Below are positions 8,375-17,038 of a stretch of DNA of 64,000 nt, in pieces. Positions within the stretch are counted from its first letter, which is position 1. Each line of letters starts with the position of its first letter. The notes beneath the pieces were generated by a model. It saw only the letters and a program-made list of their open reading frames with translations. It was not told the origin of the DNA and searched no databases. The position numbers were made by a program, and so were the translations under genes. This DNA is from Pimelobacter simplex (GTDB taxonomy: Bacteria; Actinomycetota; Actinomycetes; Propionibacteriales; Nocardioidaceae), in assembly GCF_024662235.1 (NCBI RefSeq), contig NZ_CP096276.1, forward strand, positions 1,984,001 through 2,048,000, in the 5' to 3' direction.

Positions 8375-9013
8375 ATGGACCACGCCTCCTTCGTCGACGC
8401 CGCCCGGATCGCCCTGGACCTCGCGCGCACCACGGAGGTCAAGGCCGCCTGGTCGCTAGAGAGCTCGTGCGCCGGCATGACCGTCGGCGGCCTCGCCCAC
8501 CACCTCGTCCAGCAGGCCGGTCACACCGTGCGCTTGCTCTCGCTGGAGCCGGTCGCAGAGCCGCCGATCCCGCTGCTGGAGCACTACGCCCGCGCGGCCT
8601 GGGTCGAGGCAGGTCCCGACGACGAGGCGAACGTGTCCGTGCGCGAGGGCGCCGATGCCGCCGCCGCTGCCGGTCCTGACGACGTCGTCGCACACGGTGC
8701 CGCCGCGCTCGAGCGGCTCCCCGCCGTCCTGCACGAGCACCACACCCGGATCCCGGACCAGGTCCGGATCCCCTGGCAGGGATGGTCGCTCACGACCGGC
8801 GACTTCCTGGTGACCCGGGCGATGGAGATCGTGGTCCACGCCGACGACCTCGCCAGCAGCGTCGGTCTCGCCACGCCTGAGTTCCCCGAGGACCTCGTCA
8901 CCGACGTCCTCGGCCTCCTCGGCGCCATCGCCCTTCGCCGGCACGGCCAGGCGGCCGTCGTACGGACGCTGAGCCGGCCGCAGCGCGCGCCGGCGAACGT
9001 CTCCGCGTTCTGA
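8375..9013 (+). CDS. Maleylpyruvate isomerase N-terminal-domain (DinB-fold) protein
   Basis: A 212-residue protein resembling the mycothiol-dependent maleylpyruvate isomerase N-terminal family, a DinB-like four-helix bundle that binds a divalent metal through histidines. Candidate ligands are in GGLAHHLVQQ near residue 42, in LHEHHTRI and in EIVVHADDL. Such enzymes transfer or use mycothiol, the thiol of actinobacteria, but the substrate here is unknown. A TAGCCT hexamer ends 7 nt before ATG 8375, so the transcript is probably leaderless. The gene stands alone, divergent from the LVIVD gene and convergent with the next SDR. Confidence 0.75.
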   Translation: MDHASFVDAARIALDLARTTEVKAAWSLESSCAGMTVGGLAHHLVQQAGHTVRLLSLEPVAEPPIPLLEHYARAAWVEAGPDDEANVSVREGADAAAAAGPDDVVAHGAAALERLPAVLHEHHTRIPDQVRIPWQGWSLTTGDFLVTRAMEIVVHADDLASSVGLATPEFPEDLVTDVLGLLGAIALRRHGQAAVVRTLSRPQRAPANVSAF

Positions 9014-9041
9014 GCGCCGAGTCGCTCGACCCGCAGCGACC

Positions 9042-9695
9042 TCAGCCGGAGTAGGGCACCTCGGCCTGCCAGGAGTCCTCGTCCTGGTCGATCGCCGCCC
9101 GCAGCGCCGCCGCCACGTTGTCCGGCGCGAACGGCCCCTCCTTGGCCAGCAGCCCGCGCACCGTCACCGACACGGCGCGGATGCCGTCGCCGGCGAGCGT
9201 CCGGTCGAGGCTGCGGACGAGGTTCTGCAGGCCCGCCTTCTGCACCCCCAGCGACGCCGCCCCGTGCCACGGGGTGTCCGCGGCCATGCTGCCGGTCGCG
9301 CTCACCCGGCCACCGGGGCCCATGAAGGGCCGCGCCGCCTGGACGACGGTGAGCAGGGCGCCGACCCCGAGCCGGACGTCGTCCAGGAGCTCGTCGGGGG
9401 TGAGGCTGAGCGGGTCCTTCTCGCGGTAGGCCGACGGGTTGAAGTGGACGACGTCCAGGTGCCCCACCTGCTCGGCCAGCCGGGTCACCGCAGCACGCGT
9501 CGCCGCGTCGTCGGTGAGGTCGACGACCGCGGTCAGCGCCTCGGCGCCGGCCGCCTCGACGTCGGCGCGCAGGGCGGCGAGCACCTGCTCCTCGGCACCG
9601 AGCAGGGCCACCTGGCCGCCGTCGGCGGCGTACAGGCGGGCGAGGGAGCCGCTCACCCCGGGACCGGCACCGGCGATCAGGACGTTGCGCGTCAT
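9042..9695 (-). CDS. Atypical short-chain dehydrogenase lacking the catalytic tyrosine
   Basis: A 217-residue Rossmann-fold protein. The nucleotide loop GAGPGVSGSL is at residues 8-17, and the active-site serine region SATGSMAADT is recognisable. In the position of the YxxxK pair it has LGVQK, so the tyrosine is replaced by leucine. It is slightly shorter than classical SDRs (about 250). It may bind NADP without redox activity, or use different chemistry. A TAGGCT hexamer ends 7 nt before ATG 9695, which suggests leaderless expression. It runs in the same direction as, and 44 bp from, the nitronate-monooxygenase-like gene but has its own promoter. Confidence 0.72.
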   Translation of the reverse strand: MTRNVLIAGAGPGVSGSLARLYAADGGQVALLGAEEQVLAALRADVEAAGAEALTAVVDLTDDAATRAAVTRLAEQVGHLDVVHFNPSAYREKDPLSLTPDELLDDVRLGVGALLTVVQAARPFMGPGGRVSATGSMAADTPWHGAASLGVQKAGLQNLVRSLDRTLAGDGIRAVSVTVRGLLAKEGPFAPDNVAAALRAAIDQDEDSWQAEVPYSG

Positions 9696-9739
9696 GACGT
9701 CAGCCTAGGACGTGGGGGTGCTCGGCCACCCGAGCGCGC

Positions 9740-10846
9740 TCAGATCCCCGCGATGCCACCCAGCTTCTTGGTCGTCGCCTCGAACTCGGCCACCAGGTCG
9801 GCGACCACCTCGGCGACCGGCCGGACCTCGTTCATCCGCCCGACGATCTGGCCGATCGGCATCGAGATGACGTCCGGGTCGCCGGAGGAGTTGATCCGGT
9901 TGTGGGCGTCGGCGACGAGGAGGTTCTGCAGGGGCATCGGGAGCGGGGCCGGGGCGCCGTCCTCGCTCCAGGCCTCGGTCCACTTGGTCTTGAGCAGGCG
10001 GGCGGGCTTGCCGGTGTAGATCCGGGTGCGGACGGTGTCGGACGAGGTGGCGCGCAGGAAGGCGGTCTCCCAGCCCTTGTTGCCGGCCAGGTTCCGGTAC
10101 TCCTCGGTGCCGAGCCAGATCGAGCCGGTCCACACGCCCTGGGCGCCGAGCGCGAGCGAGGCGGCGATCTGGCGGCCCGAGCCGATGCCCCCCGCACCGA
10201 GCACCGGTACGTCGGGCCCGACGGCGTCGACGATGTCCGGGGTGAGCACCATGCTGGCGATCTCGCCGGTGTGGCCGCCGGCCTCGTAGCCCTGGGCGAT
10301 GATGATGTCGACGCCGTTGGCGACGTGGCTCAGCGCGTGCTTGGGGGCGCCGGCGAGCGCGGCGACCTTGAGGCCGGCCTCGTGGCACTGCTCGATGACG
10401 TCGACCGGCGGCGAGCCGAGCGCGTTGGCGATGAGGACGGGGCGGTGCTGGAGGGCGACGTCGACGTGCGAGCGGGCCACCGAGTGCAGCCAGCCGAGGA
10501 CGCCCTCGCGGCCCTCTCCCTCGGGCAGCGGCGGGACGCCGAGCTTGAGGAGCGTCTCGTCGACGAACTTGCGGTGCTCCTCCGGGATGTACGTCGACAG
10601 GTCGGCCGACGTCCCCTCGGTGGGGATCTTCATCGGCATCACGACGTCGACGCCGTAGGGCTTGCCGTCGGTGTTCTCGTCCATCCAGGTCAGCACCCGG
10701 TCGAGCTCGTCGGTGTCGTTGAACCGGACGCAGCCCAGGACGCCGAGGCCGCCGGCGCGCGAGACCGCGGCCGCGACGTGCTCGGAGGGGGTGAAGGCGA
10801 AGATCGGGTACTCGATGCCGAAGGCATCGCAGAGCGCGGTGTGCAT
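9740..10846 (-). CDS. Nitronate monooxygenase-family flavoprotein coupled to fadD19
   Basis: A 368-residue TIM-barrel flavoprotein of the nitronate monooxygenase / 2-nitropropane dioxygenase family, shown by IIAQGYEAGGHTGE (FMN phosphate region) and PVLGAGGIGSGRQIAASLALGAQGV. The same family contains IpdC of steroid degradation, and a paralogue lies at 40187-41254. Its ATG overlaps the fadD19 stop as ATGA, so it is translationally coupled to a sterol side-chain CoA ligase under a KstR-type site. This points to a role with sterol CoA thioesters rather than nitroalkanes, but that is inference. Confidence 0.8.
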   Translation of the reverse strand: MHTALCDAFGIEYPIFAFTPSEHVAAAVSRAGGLGVLGCVRFNDTDELDRVLTWMDENTDGKPYGVDVVMPMKIPTEGTSADLSTYIPEEHRKFVDETLLKLGVPPLPEGEGREGVLGWLHSVARSHVDVALQHRPVLIANALGSPPVDVIEQCHEAGLKVAALAGAPKHALSHVANGVDIIIAQGYEAGGHTGEIASMVLTPDIVDAVGPDVPVLGAGGIGSGRQIAASLALGAQGVWTGSIWLGTEEYRNLAGNKGWETAFLRATSSDTVRTRIYTGKPARLLKTKWTEAWSEDGAPAPLPMPLQNLLVADAHNRINSSGDPDVISMPIGQIVGRMNEVRPVAEVVADLVAEFEATTKKLGGIAGI

Positions 10847-12504
10847 CAGGCGTTCGCCTCCACGGAGTCGGTGCGGTCGTCGGTGCTGTCGTCGGTCCGG
10901 GACGCGAGCGCGAGCTCCTTGGCCCGGGGGTACTGCGCCTTGCCGGTGGCGTTGCGCGGGATCTCGGGGACGATCGTCAGCGCGCGCGGCAGCTTGTAGC
11001 CGGACAGGTGGGCGCGCAGGAAGGTCCGCAGCTCGTCGAGCTCGACGGTGGCGTCGGGGCGGGGCTCGACGACGGCGGCCACGGTCTGGCCGTACTTCTC
11101 GTCGGGCAGGCCGACCACGAGGACGTCGTAGACGCCGGGGTGGGCCTTGATCGCCTGCTCGACCTCCTCGGGGTAGACCTTCTCGCCGCCGGTGTTGATG
11201 CAGTTGGAGCCGCGGCCGAGCAGCGTGATCCGGTTGCCCTCCTCGATCCGGGCGTTGTCGCCGGGGATCGAGTAGCGGACGCCGTCGATCTCGACGAAGG
11301 TCTTGGCCGACTTCTCGGGGTCCTTGTAGTAGCCGACCGGCACGTTGCCCGAGCGGGCGGTGCGGCCGATCTTGCCGACGTCGGTGGCCGGGTCGAGCGG
11401 GCGGTCGTCGTCGCCGAGGATCACCGTGGTGGGCGGCAGCGAGATGACCGGGCCGTCGGTCGAGAGCGCGCTGGCGTCCTGCAGGCCGGTGCCCTGGAAG
11501 CCGGTCTCGGAGGAGCCGACGGAGTCGGTGAAGACGGCGTTGGGGAACGCCTTCATCCAGCGCTCCTTGACCGACTTGGAGAAGATCGCGGCGCTGGAGG
11601 CGATCGCGAAGAGCGTCTGGCCGTCGTACCCGCCGGCCTCGTAGGCGTCGATGAGCGGCACCGCCATCGCGTCGCCGGTCATGAACAGCATCTGGACGCC
11701 GTGCTGGTCGACGAGCTCCCAGGTGCGGACCGGGTCGAACTTCGGCTCCAGGATGGTGACCTGGCCGGCGAACAGGTGCATGAGCAGCGACGCCTGGGCG
11801 CCACCGTGCATGAGCGGGCTGAGCGGCAGCGTGACCAGGCTGTCCTGGAGGGCCTTCTTGGACTGGTCGTACTCCTCGAGCGGCTCCGACGTCATGAAGT
11901 CGATGCCGCCGCCGAGCACGCGCCAGAAGTCCTCGTGGCGCCACATGACGCCCTTGGGGAAGCCGGTGGTGCCGCCGGTGTAGATGATGTGGATGTCGTC
12001 GGGGCTGCGCTCGCCGAAGTCGCGCGCGTCGGACTGGCCGGCGACCGCCTCCTCCAGCGTGATCCCGCCGAAGGCGGACAGGTCGCTGGCGTCGTCGGGC
12101 TCGAGCGAGTTCGGGACGGCGATGATCGCCTTCATCGGCGCGACCTTCGGCACCACCTCGGCCACCAGGTCGGCGTACACCCGGTCGTGGACGAGGCCGG
12201 CCAGGTCGGCGTTGTCGAAGAGGTACTCCAGCTCGCCGGCGACGTAGCGGTAGTTCACGTTGATCGCGACCGCGCGCACCTTGAGGATCGCGATGAGCGC
12301 GATGACGTGCTCGATGCTGTTCTTGGCGTAGAGACCGATGTGGTCGCCGGTGCCGATCCCCTGCGCCTGCAGGTAGTGGGCGAGCTTGTTGGACTCCGCC
12401 TCCAGCTCGGCGAAGGAGATGACGCGGTCCCCCACCTGGACGGCAGGCTTGTCCGGGACGGCGTCGACGGCGTGTTCGAAGAGGTCGGCGATGTTCAGGG
12501 CCAC
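10846..12504 (-). CDS. fadD19: Steroid side-chain acyl-CoA synthetase FadD19
   Basis: Activates the C26 carboxylate of sterol side chains to the CoA thioester; in Rhodococcus it is required for C24-branched phytosterol side chains. The 552-residue protein has the P-loop YTGGTTGFPKG at 175-185, the DSVGSSETG adenylate region and GRGSNCINTGGEKVYPEE before the C-terminal domain. The N-terminus ALNIADLFEHAVDAVP agrees with mycobacterial FadD19, which supports GTG 12504; TAGTGT ends 8 nt before it. It is divergent from echA19, as in Mycobacterium, with a KstR-type palindrome between. Confidence 0.93.
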   Translation of the reverse strand: MALNIADLFEHAVDAVPDKPAVQVGDRVISFAELEAESNKLAHYLQAQGIGTGDHIGLYAKNSIEHVIALIAILKVRAVAINVNYRYVAGELEYLFDNADLAGLVHDRVYADLVAEVVPKVAPMKAIIAVPNSLEPDDASDLSAFGGITLEEAVAGQSDARDFGERSPDDIHIIYTGGTTGFPKGVMWRHEDFWRVLGGGIDFMTSEPLEEYDQSKKALQDSLVTLPLSPLMHGGAQASLLMHLFAGQVTILEPKFDPVRTWELVDQHGVQMLFMTGDAMAVPLIDAYEAGGYDGQTLFAIASSAAIFSKSVKERWMKAFPNAVFTDSVGSSETGFQGTGLQDASALSTDGPVISLPPTTVILGDDDRPLDPATDVGKIGRTARSGNVPVGYYKDPEKSAKTFVEIDGVRYSIPGDNARIEEGNRITLLGRGSNCINTGGEKVYPEEVEQAIKAHPGVYDVLVVGLPDEKYGQTVAAVVEPRPDATVELDELRTFLRAHLSGYKLPRALTIVPEIPRNATGKAQYPRAKELALASRTDDSTDDRTDSVEANA

Positions 12505-12515
12505 GAGGCCGACAC

Positions 12516-12529
12516 TAGAACACGTTTCA
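12516..12529. promoter_or_regulatory. KstR-type operator between fadD19 and echA19
   Basis: TAGAACACGTTTCA, one of the degenerate-right-arm copies of the KstR palindrome. It ends 22 bp before the echA19 ATG and begins 11 bp before the fadD19 GTG. On each side a TANNNT hexamer (TAGTGT for fadD19, TAGCGT at 12539-12544 for echA19) ends 8 nt before the start codon, giving two back-to-back leaderless promoters that share one operator. Confidence 0.8.
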
Positions 12530-12551
12530 CTTTTTCGCTAGCGTTGTTCAC

Positions 12552-13334
12552 ATGAGCGATTGCCTCGTCGAGCAGGACGGCCACAAGCTGGTCGTCACCA
12601 TGAACCGTCCCGAGCGCCGCAACGCGCTGTCCGGGCCGATGCTCCGGATCATGGAGGAGGCCTGGGACCGGGTCAACGAGGACCCGGAGATCCGGGTCTG
12701 CATCCTGACCGGCGCGGGCGGCTACTTCTGCGCCGGCATGGACCTCAAGGCCGCCGACGAGAAGCCGCCGTCGGAGAGCTTCGAGTCCGGCGAGTACGAC
12801 CCGACCGTGATCAAGGGCCTGCTCAAGGGCTTCCGGCTGACCAAGCCGCTCATCGCCGCGGTCGAGGGCCCGGCCATCGCCGGCGGCACCGAGATCCTCC
12901 AGGGCACCGACATCCGGGTCGCCGGAGAGTCCGCCAAGTTCGGGGTCGCCGAGGCACGCTGGTCGCTGTACCCGATGGGCGGCTCCGCGGTCCGGCTCCC
13001 CCGCCAGATCCCCTACACGGTGGCCGCCGAGCTGCTCCTGACCGGGCGCACGCTCAAGGCCCCCGAGGCCAAGGAGCTCGGCCTGATCGGGCACGTGGTC
13101 CCCGACGGCCAGGCGCTCGCCAAGGCGCACGAGCTCGCCGACATGATCGCCGCCAACGGCCCGCTCGCCGTGCAGGCGATCCTCAAGACGATGCGCGACT
13201 CCGAGGGCAAGCACGAGGAGGAGTGCTGGGCCGACGACGCCAAGGTCGGCGCCGCGGTGTTCTCCTCCGACGACGCCAAGGAGGGCCCGCGGGCGTTCCT
13301 GGAGAAGCGCGCCCCTCAGTTCAAGGGCCGCTGA
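12552..13334 (+). CDS. echA19: Enoyl-CoA hydratase EchA19, steroid side chain
   Basis: Crotonase-family hydratase that hydrates the enoyl-CoA made from the sterol side chain by FadE dehydrogenases. The 260-residue protein has the oxyanion-hole segments CAGMDLKAA near residue 61 and [11 protein letters not shown] near 108, and the family-specific stretch [19 protein letters not shown]. It matches mycobacterial EchA19 along its whole length. ATG 12552 has TAGCGT ending 8 nt upstream and no clear Shine-Dalgarno sequence. Its last 14 bp overlap the 3' end of the convergent HAD phosphatase gene. Confidence 0.93.
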   Translation: MSDCLVEQDGHKLVVTMNRPERRNALSGPMLRIMEEAWDRVNEDPEIRVCILTGAGGYFCAGMDLKAADEKPPSESFESGEYDPTVIKGLLKGFRLTKPLIAAVEGPAIAGGTEILQGTDIRVAGESAKFGVAEARWSLYPMGGSAVRLPRQIPYTVAAELLLTGRTLKAPEAKELGLIGHVVPDGQALAKAHELADMIAANGPLAVQAILKTMRDSEGKHEEECWADDAKVGAAVFSSDDAKEGPRAFLEKRAPQFKGR

Positions 13335-13962
13335 CGGCCGCTGCGCCGAGGCCGCCGTCGAGGTGCTCGTCGAGCCAGTCGGGGAACGCGGCCAGGCCGT
13401 CGAGGACGACGTGCGTCCCGGCGTCGCGGAGCTCCTCGGCGGTGCAGCCGCCGGTGAGCACCGAGACACTGGTGACGCCGGCGGCGAGCGCGCCCTCGAC
13501 GTCGTGGACGTGGTCGCCGACATAGACCGACGCGGCCTCGCGGCGCAGCACGTCGGCCTTGCCGACGCCCCAGACCCAGCCCTCGAGCACGTCGACGTCG
13601 AGACCGGTGTGGTCGAGGTGGAGGCGGGCGTTGGGGGCGTACTTGCCGGTGACCACGACGATCCGCCCGCCCCGACGCCGTACGGCAGCCAGGGCCTCGT
13701 GCGCCCCCGGCAGCACCGGAACGCTGGTGATCGCGTGCTCCGGGTAGAGCGCCCGGAACCGGTCCCCCGCGGCCGGGATCCGCTCCGCCGGCAGGTAGGG
13801 CTCGAGCAGCAGGTCGAGCGGCGGGCCGAGCCGGCGGGTCATCTCCTCGACGGGGAACTCCACGTCGAGCTCGGCACCGAGCGCGCGCAGCACGTCCCGG
13901 AACCCGGGTGCGGTGTCGATGAGGGTCATGTCGAGGTCGAACCCGACGACGAGATCCGGCAT
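13321..13962 (-). CDS. HAD-superfamily phosphatase, phosphoglycolate phosphatase-like
   Basis: A 213-residue HAD hydrolase. Motif I is [10 protein letters not shown] with nucleophile D9 and acid/base D11, motif II is VVTGK, and motif III is [10 protein letters not shown]. The cap between motifs I and II is helical, as in phosphoglycolate phosphatases, but specificity cannot be read from sequence. TAACGT ends 8 nt before ATG 13962, indicating a leaderless transcript. It is convergent with, and overlaps, echA19, and is probably unrelated to steroid metabolism. Confidence 0.82.
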   Translation of the reverse strand: MPDLVVGFDLDMTLIDTAPGFRDVLRALGAELDVEFPVEEMTRRLGPPLDLLLEPYLPAERIPAAGDRFRALYPEHAITSVPVLPGAHEALAAVRRRGGRIVVVTGKYAPNARLHLDHTGLDVDVLEGWVWGVGKADVLRREAASVYVGDHVHDVEGALAAGVTSVSVLTGGCTAEELRDAGTHVVLDGLAAFPDWLDEHLDGGLGAAAVSGP

Positions 13963-14005
13963 GGGGCCCACGTTATCCAGGGCGCCACCGGGGCAGGATG
14001 GCGCC

Positions 14006-14704
14006 ATGGACGCCGTCGCCCTCGTGCTCTTCGGACTCATCGGACTCATCTTCGTCGCGGTGTTCGCGTTGCTCGTCGTGGCGATCGTGGTCGGCTCGAA
14101 GCGTGCGGCCGAGCGGCGCCAGGGGCTCGCCGCCTTCGCGCACGACCGCGAGTGGGAGTACCGGCCCGTCGACCCGGCGCTGGTCGACCGGTTCCAGGGC
14201 GCGCCGTTCGGCCGCGGGCACGGCCGGCACGCGGGCAACGTCCTCATCGGCCAGTACGACGGCCGCCCGTTCACCGCGTTCGACTACACGTTCACGACCG
14301 GGACGGGTGAGGACTCCAGCCGGCACACCTACTCGGTCGTCGCGCTCAACCTCGGCGTCCGCGCCCCCGACCTCGCGGTCGGCCCGACGACGACCCTGCG
14401 CCGCTGGGCCGACTCGCTGACCGGGCGCGACATCCTCATCGGCGACCCGGCGTTCGACGCGGCGTTCACGATCCACTCACCCGCGCCGGAGTTCGCGGCC
14501 GACGTGCTGCTCTCGGACGTGCGCGACGTGATGCGCCACCACCCGGGCCTGTCGTGGCGGATCACCGGCGACTCGCTGCTGGTGATCCGCCCGGGCGCGC
14601 ACGCGCCCGCCGAGGTGGACGGCAAGCTCCAGGTGATGGACGCCCTGCTCGACCGGATCCCGGACCTGGTCTGGGACCGGCTGCGGGGCGAGGCCCCGCG
14701 CTAG
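14006..14704 (+). CDS. Single-pass membrane protein of unknown function
   Basis: I do not recognise this 232-residue protein. Residues 5-30 form one strongly hydrophobic segment (VALVLFGLIGLIFVAVFALL and following), then a basic stretch SKRAAERRQ, giving an N-out, C-in anchor. The cytoplasmic part is globular and mixed, with no repeats or known catalytic motif. It resembles the many actinobacterial anchored proteins annotated as hypothetical. Its TAG stop shares a CTAG tetramer with the stop of convergent fmdA. Confidence 0.65.
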   Translation: MDAVALVLFGLIGLIFVAVFALLVVAIVVGSKRAAERRQGLAAFAHDREWEYRPVDPALVDRFQGAPFGRGHGRHAGNVLIGQYDGRPFTAFDYTFTTGTGEDSSRHTYSVVALNLGVRAPDLAVGPTTTLRRWADSLTGRDILIGDPAFDAAFTIHSPAPEFAADVLLSDVRDVMRHHPGLSWRITGDSLLVIRPGAHAPAEVDGKLQVMDALLDRIPDLVWDRLRGEAPR

Positions 14705-15957
14705 CGGTTCTCGGCCCGCGGCGCCCCGATGCCGGGGTCGACCTGGAAGGGACCGGAGGCCGAGGGCCGGACGTCGAAGTCGAAGATCGACGTGGGGATG
14801 TAGACCGTCGAGCACGAGTTCGGGATGTCGACGACGCCCGAGAGCCGGCCCTCGATCGGCGCGGCACCGAGCAGCAGGTAGGCCTGCTCGGGCGCGTAGC
14901 CGAACTTGGTGAGGTAGTCGATCGCGTGCAGGCAGGCGCGCTGGTACGACAGGTGCGAGTCGAGGTAGCGCTGCTCGCCGTCCAGGGTGACCGACGTGCC
15001 GGAGAACGCGATCCACTCGCTGAAGCGCGGGTCCACCCGGCCGGGCATGAAGATGGCGTTCTCGCTCACGCCGTAGGTCTCCATGCCGCCCTTGATGATG
15101 TCCACGCGCAGGTCGATGAAGCCGCCCATCTCGATGGCGCCGCAGAACGTGATCTCGCCGTCGCCCTGCGAGAAGTGCAGGTCGCCGACCGAGAGGTTCG
15201 CGCCGTCGACGAAGACCGGGTAGAAGATCCGGGTGCCCTTGGACAGGTTCTTGATGTCCTGGTTGCCACCGTTCTCGCGGGCGGGCGCGGTACGCGCGGC
15301 CTCGGCGCCGACCCGGCCCCACTGGTCGCGAGCCAGGCCGCCGAGCACGGCGTGCTCACCCTCGGGCGGGAGGGCCAGCGGCGGGACCCGGTGCGGGTCG
15401 GTGGCGATGAGGGCGCCCTCGCGGCGGTTCCAGGTGGCGAGGAGCTCGGCGGACGGGGCGGTGCCCATGAGGCCCGGGTGGATCAGGCCCTCGAAGCTGA
15501 CGTGCGGCACGTGCCGGCTGGTCGCGACCTGGCCGTTGAAGTCCCAGATCGCCTTGTAGGCGTCGGGGAACTGGTCGGTGAGGAAGCCGCCGCCGTTGTT
15601 GCGGGCGAAGATGCCGGTGTAGCCCCAGCCCTGGCCGGCGAGCGGACCGGAGTCCTCCTGCGGGATCGGCCCGACGTCGAGGATGTCGACCACGAGCAGG
15701 TCGCCGGGACGGGCGCCCTCGACCGCGAACGGGCCGGAGAGCTTGTGCACGGTCAGCAGCGGGGCGTTGAGGATGTCCTCGGCCGAGTCGTCGTTGACGA
15801 TCGCGCCGTCGAACCACTCGCGGCAGTCGACCCGGAACGAGTCGCCGGGCTTGACCGTCGCGACCGGCGGGATCTCGGGGTGCCACCGGTTGTGGCCGAG
15901 CTTCTGCTGGTCCTCGAACTTCTTGCTGCTGTCGAGGGGGAAGATCACTTCAGGCAT
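14701..15957 (-). CDS. fmdA: Formamidase / acetamidase FmdA
   Basis: Hydrolyses formamide or short amides to ammonia and the acid. The 418-residue protein has the FmdA/AmdA beta-sandwich features: HNRWHPEIPP near residue 22, DCREWFDGAIVNDDSA, GPFAVEGARPGDLLVVDI and HFSQGDGEITFCGAIE. Length agrees with formamidases (about 405-415). ATG 15957 begins the protein; fmdB and amiS lie upstream on the same strand, a classical amide utilisation set. Nitrogen scavenging is the likely role. The stop overlaps that of the convergent membrane-protein gene in a CTAG. Confidence 0.92.
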   Translation of the reverse strand: MPEVIFPLDSSKKFEDQQKLGHNRWHPEIPPVATVKPGDSFRVDCREWFDGAIVNDDSAEDILNAPLLTVHKLSGPFAVEGARPGDLLVVDILDVGPIPQEDSGPLAGQGWGYTGIFARNNGGGFLTDQFPDAYKAIWDFNGQVATSRHVPHVSFEGLIHPGLMGTAPSAELLATWNRREGALIATDPHRVPPLALPPEGEHAVLGGLARDQWGRVGAEAARTAPARENGGNQDIKNLSKGTRIFYPVFVDGANLSVGDLHFSQGDGEITFCGAIEMGGFIDLRVDIIKGGMETYGVSENAIFMPGRVDPRFSEWIAFSGTSVTLDGEQRYLDSHLSYQRACLHAIDYLTKFGYAPEQAYLLLGAAPIEGRLSGVVDIPNSCSTVYIPTSIFDFDVRPSASGPFQVDPGIGAPRAENR

Positions 15958-15986
15958 GGGGCGTGCTCCTCGGGTGATGGGGTGGC

Positions 15987-16016
15987 GGGACTGCTCGGGA
16001 CTGCTCGGGACTGCTG
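15987..16016. repeat. Three tandem copies of a 10-bp unit in the fmdB-fmdA gap
   Basis: GGGACTGCTC occurs three times in direct tandem (third copy ends in G), inside the 70-bp non-coding gap between fmdB and fmdA. It may be neutral slippage or a spacing or RNA element before fmdA; nothing else in the gap decides this. Confidence 0.7.
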
Positions 16017-16027
16017 GGACGGAAGGG

Positions 16028-16321
16028 TCAGGGGCGCGGCAGCTTCTGGTGCAGCGGGTTGCGGGTGATGCGGGCGCCGCCACCGCCACCACCGCCGCTG
16101 CCGGGCAGCGAGGTGACGACCGGGGGCTCGTGGGCGGTGGCCGCCGTGGCGTCCATCAGCCGGTACGCCGTGCTGCCGGCGACCGAGAGGCGCGGCGCGC
16201 TCATCCGGCGCCGGGCGGCACCGCCGCACTCCGGGCAGTCCACGGCCGCGGGGACCTCGCTCATCGGGTAGGTCCGGTCGAACTCGGTGCCCTCGGGGCA
16301 CCGGAAGGCGTAGAGCGGCAT
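16028..16321 (-). CDS. fmdB: FmdB-family zinc-ribbon protein
   Basis: A 97-residue protein of the FmdB regulatory family that often accompanies formamidase genes. It starts MPLYAFRCPEG and has a later CPECGG pair (C29, C32); the first half of the ribbon has only C8, as seen in other members. The C-terminal half contains a run of seven to eight glycines and is probably disordered. ATG 16321 lies 9 bp after the amiS stop, so the genes are co-transcribed. The role in the operon is not established; regulation of or cofactor supply to FmdA has been suggested for the family. Confidence 0.85.
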   Translation of the reverse strand: MPLYAFRCPEGTEFDRTYPMSEVPAAVDCPECGGAARRRMSAPRLSVAGSTAYRLMDATAATAHEPPVVTSLPGSGGGGGGGARITRNPLHQKLPRP

Positions 16322-16330
16322 GGCTTCCTC

Positions 16331-16942
16331 TCAGGCGGCGGGAGTGGGGGTGGGCGCGGCCGCGGGCGCCGTACGGCCCAGCACGCCGGCCAGCCCCACC
16401 ACGACGACGGCGAGGACCAGGGCGAGCACGCCGAAGCCGGTCGACGTGGGCCAGTTGTCGTGGAGGCCGAGCAGGGCCGGGACCGTGCAGGTCAGGTGGC
16501 TCCCGAGGACGAGCACCCACCCGGCGAAGCGGGTCAGCTCGTCACGACCGAGCGCCAGGACCAGGAAGAACAGCAGCCACATGACGGCCCAGGTCAGCCA
16601 GATCGCGGTGAACGCGAGGTCGTCCTCGATCGAGAGCACCGCTTGGGCCACCGCCATCACCGCGACGAACAGCGAGAACCAGCCCAGGCCGGAGCCGTCC
16701 AGCCCGGCCAGCGCGTTGATGCCGACGTAGAGGTAGGTGAAGCCGAACAGGTAGATCGGCGCCCACGCGGCCGCCGTGGCGAGGTCGGGCGCCTGGATCA
16801 GCGCGACGGTCGGCAGCACCACCTGGAGCGTGCCGACGAACAGGTTGAGCGGCGCGCCGCCGCGGGCGGTGACGAGCCCGAGCAGCCCGAGGCCGTTGAC
16901 GAACAGCACCGCTCCGACGAACAGCAGTCCCACATTGGACAC
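16331..16942 (-). CDS. amiS: AmiS/UreI-family amide channel
   Basis: A 203-residue integral membrane protein of the AmiS/UreI family, proton-gated or constitutive channels for urea and short amides. Six hydrophobic segments are visible, starting NVGLLFVGAVLFVNGLGLLG; the segment with YLFGFTYLYVGINALAGLDG is characteristic of the family. GTG 16942 has GGAGGTG five bases upstream. Together with FmdB and FmdA it forms an uptake-plus-hydrolysis unit for amides. A promoter with an overlapping inverted repeat lies directly upstream. Confidence 0.9.
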   Translation of the reverse strand: MSNVGLLFVGAVLFVNGLGLLGLVTARGGAPLNLFVGTLQVVLPTVALIQAPDLATAAAWAPIYLFGFTYLYVGINALAGLDGSGLGWFSLFVAVMAVAQAVLSIEDDLAFTAIWLTWAVMWLLFFLVLALGRDELTRFAGWVLVLGSHLTCTVPALLGLHDNWPTSTGFGVLALVLAVVVVGLAGVLGRTAPAAAPTPTPAA

Positions 16943-16964
16943 CGGGCACCTCCGGATAATCGTA

Positions 16965-17019
16965 CCGATCTGGAACTATTGCAGATCGGAACCATAAAGC
17001 GCCCAGACGGACCCGTCAA
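16965..17019 (-). promoter_or_regulatory. Promoter and candidate operator of the amiS-fmdB-fmdA operon
   Basis: On the minus strand TTGACG (17019-17014) and TATGGT (16996-16991) are separated by 17 nt, a good housekeeping -35/-10 pair. The perfect inverted repeat CCGATCTG / CAGATCGG (16965-16972 and 16982-16989, 9-nt spacer) covers the expected start point. A direct repeat GTTCC-GATC also runs through it. This is the usual position for a repressor; the MarR protein encoded immediately upstream is the obvious candidate, by inference. Confidence 0.65.
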
Positions 17020-17038
17020 CGACCCTCGCGGAGGTGGC

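Noticed and set aside
15987..16016. Tandem 10-bp repeat as regulator binding site
   Set aside because: It is inside an operon gap with no promoter signals, and slippage is sufficient explanation; kept only as a repeat.
16943..17038. RNA hairpin for AmiR-type antitermination before amiS
   Set aside because: The inverted repeat overlaps the predicted start point rather than lying in a transcribed leader, and no ANTAR gene is present; a DNA operator is more likely.
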